A stretch of 8,590 nucleotides of DNA from Candidatus Hydrogenedentota bacterium (GTDB taxonomy: Bacteria; Hydrogenedentota; Hydrogenedentia; Hydrogenedentales; SLHB01). Within the stretch, counting starts at the first letter, position 1, and every line of letters starts with the position of its first letter. The stretch is from NCBI GenBank assembly GCA_035416745.1, contig DAOLNV010000127.1, positions 1-8,590 on the forward strand, read 5' to 3'. The position numbers and the translations under genes are program-made. The notes under the pieces are model-generated. The model was not told the origin of the DNA, made no database searches, and worked only from the letters and a program-made list of their open reading frames with translations. Positions 6,530-8,590 of this stretch are shown here, in pieces.

Positions 6530-8590
6530 TTACGGATTTGAACTCTGGTTGGCGTTCGTTGTCGCGGGCGAATCCTCGACAAATGCGCCGCTCGAAACGT
6601 AGTCTATCATGGCATCCAACAGGTACGCGCCCTCGGGTGTGCCGGCAAGGAGATCCACACCCCGGGTAATCAGCATTCGCCCGCCGTTCTGGTCTTTGCT
6701 CTGACAGACGTAGGCGAAATACTGTTTCTGGCCCTCTCCGACGGCGAAATACGTGAACTCGCCATATTTCGGGTCGAGCGGCAGGGGGAGGCCCTTCTTG
6801 ATAAGGCGGAACCAGAGGGGCGACAGCGTTCCGTCATGAGGAAAATCCCCGAACACGGGATGAGCAGCGAAGGCGGTTCCCAGCTGATCGCCGAGCCACC
6901 ACCAACCCAATCGGACGTTTGGCTCGCCGTCAGCCGGGCCTATCATCAACCCTCTGATCCCCTTGGCAACAGATTCGACGAACGCGGGATGGTCCCACGA
7001 CCCAATCACAAGCCGGGCGGCGTTTGCCTCGGGTGTTCCGGCCTTTGCGATTCCCGGATATCGCGCCGAAACGATGTCGTAGAGGTCTTCCGTCACCGCG
7101 ATTCCTTCGCCTCGCCGTTCTGCCCGCTTCGGAAAGAACCACAGATCCCAGACGTTGGCAACAGCAGTGCCGCCGAGTGTGGCTCGGAGCTTTGCATGCA
7201 CGGGCTTCTCGAGTTCGGGAACGGTGAACTCGCAAGTGCCCACTTCGCACGTAGTGCCTGGCGGGGCATTGAAGGCCGTGACCGAACCGGAGGCCAGCGT
7301 CCGTTCTCCGGCTTCGAGCGACCACAGCAGCGGTGTCTGTGTCAGCGGGGCAGCATCGAAGTGGGAAATCCGGAACGTGGCCTTGCACGCATCGCCCGAG
7401 ACAGCGATACAACTGTCCGGTTCGACATTCGCGAGAATAACCGTGGGGCCGTTGAACTGGCGGAATTGGCCGGGGAGCCATCCGCCCTGTTTCGGTTCCC
7501 AGAAGGCGTTCAGGTAGCCCTGACCGGTATACGTGCCCTCCTGCGGCACCATCACGTCAACGATTGTCCAATACGAATAGCCATCGCAAGCGGGGTCGAG
7601 CCTTGCCTGCTCGATGCCCTGTTTCTGGTAGTACCCCTGCAGCGCGTGAGCCGCATTGAGACAGGCATCGCCCCAGGCCCGCTCGAGCCCCGCCGCATGC
7701 AGGGATTCCTCGTAAGCCTCAAGGCTTCGCGGCGCGGGGATCGCACCAGTGAACCTCGGCGCGAGCCGCGGGTCCAACTTGATCCCGAGGTTCAAGTACT
7801 CGTGAGCAATGAATGGAACGTCCAGGACATCAAACGTGCCCGGTTCCCATGGAACGATCGACGAGGCGAGCCCGTAACCGTTGGGCGAAAAATAGTCCGC
7901 GTTCTCGGCGGTGTTGCAGCCGCCATCCTGGTGCTGGAAAATGCGGTCGGGATCCGTGCTCTTGGCCCATTGATAGATTTCCTTGTCGAGGGGACTGCCG
8001 AGATGCCCCTCGTTTCCCGTCGAGTACGACGCGAACGATACGTAGCGCCGGTAATGCCTGTATAGCTCCTGGATGTCTCGCAGCGGGTCGAATTCAAACC
8101 CCTCCGTGGTGATGTCGTGGTAATAGGGTAATTCGGGTTGGATCAGGATGCCGGTTTCGTCTGCGGCTTCGAAGAATTCCGGTATCTCGCAGTGGGTATG
8201 GTGCCTGACATAGTTGAAGCCGGCTTCGTGGGCAATTGCCAAGTGTTTGCGGTGCTCCTCCCGGTCGGGCGGCGATATCAGCGTCATCGGGTAGATATAG
8301 TCGTCACCGAACCCTCGTAAGAGATAGGGGTTCCCGTTAAGATAAAACCGGTCGCCGCGCACCTCGAGCTTTCTCAGGCCGAATCGTTCGGTCCAGCCAT
8401 GCACGGGGGCATCTCCGGAGACCAGCGTCACGTCGGCCAGGTAGAGGTTCGGAGTCTCGGGCGTCCACAACCGGAACTCGGTCAGCGGCACTTCGCAGAT
8501 GGCATCCGCGTTGCCGTTTTCGTCAAGTGTGATGCTCTGGGTGAGTTCGCCGGCCGGTGTGCCGTCAAGGGTCTTGATGCCAACTTTGAG
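6530..8590 (-). CDS. Glycoside hydrolase family 2 protein with GATase-like C-terminal domain (5' partial)
   Basis: 686 residues are visible, numbered from the right edge; the frame stays open there, so the N-terminus (sugar-binding domain and any signal peptide) is missing. A GTG at 8491 is only an internal codon. The end of the GH2 beta-sandwich is marked by LWTPETPNLY (41-50), then FGLRKLEVRGDRFYLNG (70-86) enters the TIM barrel. Barrel motifs are GFNYVRHHTH (124-133), STGNE with the likely acid/base E194 (190-194), and FIAHEYLN with the likely nucleophile E264 (261-267). Both catalytic glutamates therefore appear present. Residues about 378-488 look like another beta-sandwich. Residues about 490-673 resemble the class I glutamine-amidotransferase-like domain attached to some glycosidases, with WWLGDQLGTAF (563-573) and HPVFGDFPHDG (577-587). 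GH2 enzymes cleave terminal beta-galactose, glucuronic acid, mannose and related sugars; the specificity cannot be read here. It converges with the Tat protein gene with no gap. Confidence 0.93.
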   Translation of the reverse strand, partial: LKVGIKTLDGTPAGELTQSITLDENGNADAICEVPLTEFRLWTPETPNLYLADVTLVSGDAPVHGWTERFGLRKLEVRGDRFYLNGNPYLLRGFGDDYIYPMTLISPPDREEHRKHLAIAHEAGFNYVRHHTHCEIPEFFEAADETGILIQPELPYYHDITTEGFEFDPLRDIQELYRHYRRYVSFASYSTGNEGHLGSPLDKEIYQWAKSTDPDRIFQHQDGGCNTAENADYFSPNGYGLASSIVPWEPGTFDVLDVPFIAHEYLNLGIKLDPRLAPRFTGAIPAPRSLEAYEESLHAAGLERAWGDACLNAAHALQGYYQKQGIEQARLDPACDGYSYWTIVDVMVPQEGTYTGQGYLNAFWEPKQGGWLPGQFRQFNGPTVILANVEPDSCIAVSGDACKATFRISHFDAAPLTQTPLLWSLEAGERTLASGSVTAFNAPPGTTCEVGTCEFTVPELEKPVHAKLRATLGGTAVANVWDLWFFPKRAERRGEGIAVTEDLYDIVSARYPGIAKAGTPEANAARLVIGSWDHPAFVESVAKGIRGLMIGPADGEPNVRLGWWWLGDQLGTAFAAHPVFGDFPHDGTLSPLWFRLIKKGLPLPLDPKYGEFTYFAVGEGQKQYFAYVCQSKDQNGGRMLITRGVDLLAGTPEGAYLLDAMIDYVSSGAFVEDSPATTNANQSSNP

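Noticed and set aside
6836..8065. Long open frame (about 409 codons) on the plus strand opposite the GH2 gene
   Set aside because: It mirrors the GH2 coding sequence, which has conserved catalytic motifs. The antisense translation shows no domain and no ribosome binding site.

Overview
The window is GC-rich and holds six protein genes, two of them cut by the window edges. Five show a carbohydrate-active or propeller-type fold and the sixth is an unknown Tat-exported protein. Export signals are visible in all four genes whose N-terminus lies inside the window. The content is a DUF1080 protein, an Asp-box sialidase-like propeller, a Kelch propeller, a GH2 enzyme with an unusual C-terminal domain, a DUF4861-like protein with acidic repeats, and the Tat-exported protein. 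This style is typical of polysaccharide-degrading Planctomycetota, Verrucomicrobiota, Lentisphaerota or Candidatus Hydrogenedentota. That placement rests on gene style alone, because the window has no rRNA or other marker gene.

Layout from left to right: (1) 1-2433 (+), the 3' part of a large protein with EF-hand-like acidic repeats and a C-terminal DUF4861-like region. (2) 2541-3272 (+), a secreted DUF1080 protein. (3) 3306-4313 (-), a secreted six-bladed Kelch protein convergent with gene 2. (4) 4314-4617, a divergent control region with one sigma70-like promoter facing each way and a small GC hairpin in the Kelch leader. (5) 4618-5646 (+), a secreted sialidase-like propeller. (6) 5684-6529 (+), a Tat-exported protein of unknown function, probably co-transcribed with gene 5. 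(7) 6530-8590 (-), a GH2 enzyme missing its N-terminus, whose stop codon directly abuts the stop codon of gene 6.

Read together, this looks like part of a dispersed glycan-processing locus. GH2 and the sialidase-like protein would remove sugars, DUF1080 might act on oxidised (3-keto) glycosides, and the Kelch and DUF4861 proteins would be binding or accessory factors. No transporter, SusC/SusD pair, sulfatase, transposase, tRNA, CRISPR array or dedicated regulator is visible. The best leads are the unknown Tat protein, the divergent sialidase/Kelch control region, and the acidic-repeat plus DUF4861 fusion. No clearly new system is demonstrated by the sequence alone.
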